Assembly (NCBI RefSeq): GCF_000004075.3
Contig: NC_026655.2
Coordinates: 25,281,489-25,345,488 of the forward strand
Direction: 5' to 3'
DNA from: Cucumis sativus
Lineage: Eukaryota > Streptophyta > Magnoliopsida > Cucurbitales > Cucurbitaceae
Length of the DNA: 64,000 bases
The stretch's first letter is position 1. Every line of letters starts with the position of its first letter. Below the pieces are notes generated by a model. It was not told the DNA's origin, made no database searches, and saw only the letters and a program-made list of their open reading frames with translations. Below are positions 62,778-64,000 of this stretch, in pieces. Both the position numbers and the translations under genes were made by a program.

Positions 62778-64000
62778 GCAAATAGAGCGACCTCATCGGG
62801 GGAGCTTTGCCGCTAGAGAGGCGTGGTTTTGTGCTTTACTATTAATCTTTTTCTTCCTATTTCTCATAGATGTTTTAGTTTATTGAGGTTTTTGACTGTG
62901 TAAAAGATGTTTATTTTGACAATATATCAGAAGTAATGTGATTTGGATCTGAATTTTGTCCTTAGTCCAACATTCTCTTTCTGAATTTTTATAGGTTTTC
63001 TTGCTGTATGTTGTTGCGTACTTAGAGTTCTCATGATGATAATATTCATCCACATTTAAGTTAGGTTGTATCTAATAACGAGTGAGTAGAATTGGAATAA
63101 CAATCTCCGCATGGGTATAGTTCAAAATACCAAGCTATAAAGAAGCTGGTACTTGCATTTAGCATATTTGCAATAACTATGTGGAGGCAGTTCTTAATGA
63201 TTTTTAGGAGCTGAAAGTAATATTGGATTTCCCAAAGCAAGTTGGGTGTTTGTTGCAAAAGTTTGGAGTCAATATGTTAGGGTTATGAAATTTGTGTTTG
63301 GAGGGCATAGTTATCTAGATGGAGTTCCTCGAAGATGGTTCCAGACACCCCTAGAGGAGGAAGGCTGTGCATTTGTTAACAATATTAGGTTTTTTAGAAA
63401 TTACACTTGCTGTAAAATCATATCCATAAGTCCTGGATTTTCTAATTTCAAAGTCTAAGTGTTGTTTGGGTTTCGGCTATGGGTTTTTTAAACTTACAAC
63501 TTCTTTAAACTTGTATGAAATAGAGCTAATACACCTTGAATTCAATTCAATATGTGAAGTTGTAGTTTGAGCTAGATGTGTGATTCAGCATTTGCCTGAA
63601 TTGCTCCATCTTGTATAGGGCTATCCATGCTTAGAAATTTCAATACTACTTTATCCAAAAGCTTTTGCATCATTCTAGAGCTTCACAAAGAGATGTTGGA
63701 CAGCTCTATTAGTCGAAAAACTTTGTAACAAGTTCCTAGTATTGTTCTTTTGCAATAAGTTCTTCATATTTGCTTATTTTCAAAATAGGTTTGAGGAGGA
63801 TATATTGTCATTCATATAGATTTCTGGAAGAAAATAGAATTGAAATCAGCACTTTTTGACATGCTTTATAAAGACAACCAACCTCAAAGCTTCTATTTCC
63901 TTTAAAGTATTACACATACAAAAATGCAACATCTATATATGCTTAAGAGTTGTCTAGGAGTGCAAGAATTTTGGTTTACTTTAGTTATTGTGCAAATTTT
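62778..64000. other. eS30 3' flank; no further gene supported
   Basis: The first 180 bp or so are the likely eS30 3' UTR. Beyond it, 63230-63460 has a 70-residue frame (includes GHSYLDGVPRRWFQTPLEEE) of balanced composition. It lacks a recognised domain, splice partners or promoter, so I do not call it a gene. Confidence 0.5.

Noticed and set aside
63246-63458. 70-residue frame right of eS30
   Set aside because: Balanced composition but no domain, promoter or splice context.

Overview
The window is nuclear DNA from a dicot plant. Protein-coding regions are split by short AT-rich introns with GT-AG borders, intergenic DNA is very A+T-rich and full of microsatellites, and every recognisable protein is of plant type. 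The gene set and my memory of several dispersed repeats suggest a cucurbit (Cucumis-like), but that is an inference I could not test by search.

I could build seven complete protein genes exon by exon, plus one tRNA gene. Left to right they are: Derlin-1 (minus, 1332-3978), a secreted leucine-rich-repeat protein of the LRX/At4g06744 type (minus, 8522-9766), a NAC transcription factor of the NAC075/SND2 group (minus, 19517-24232), cytosolic ATP-dependent phosphofructokinase (plus, 42284-46047), AP-4 adaptor sigma subunit (plus, 47697-50365), myo-inositol oxygenase (minus, 52048-54330), tRNA-Lys(CTT) (minus, 58736-58808), and ribosomal protein eS30 (plus, 62226-62777). A broken Nudix-hydrolase gene lies at about 34740-35357, and a degenerate coiled-coil coding fragment at about 38462-38960.

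Large stretches (9.8-19.5 kb, 24.8-33.8 kb, 36.5-42 kb, 54.5-62 kb) hold no gene I can support. They contain AT-rich DNA, simple repeats, small inverted-repeat elements (MITE-like), probable LTR-retrotransposon relics and local duplications. Several compact GC-richer islands with promoter-type motifs (G-box/ABRE or site II) stand alone with no reading frame beside them; these are the main unexplained signals.

The genes are independent housekeeping or regulatory loci, as expected in a plant chromosome arm. They cover ER quality control, cell-wall sensing, cell-wall gene regulation, glycolysis, post-Golgi sorting, inositol/UDP-glucuronate metabolism and translation. NAC075-type regulation and inositol oxygenase both relate to wall formation, but nothing in the sequence ties the genes together. 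I found no convincing new multi-gene system. The best leads are the orphan promoter islands, a possible peptide-coding leader ORF before phosphofructokinase, a tandem set of repeat relics in the AP-4 sigma intron, and a tRNA-Lys with an acceptor-stem mismatch.
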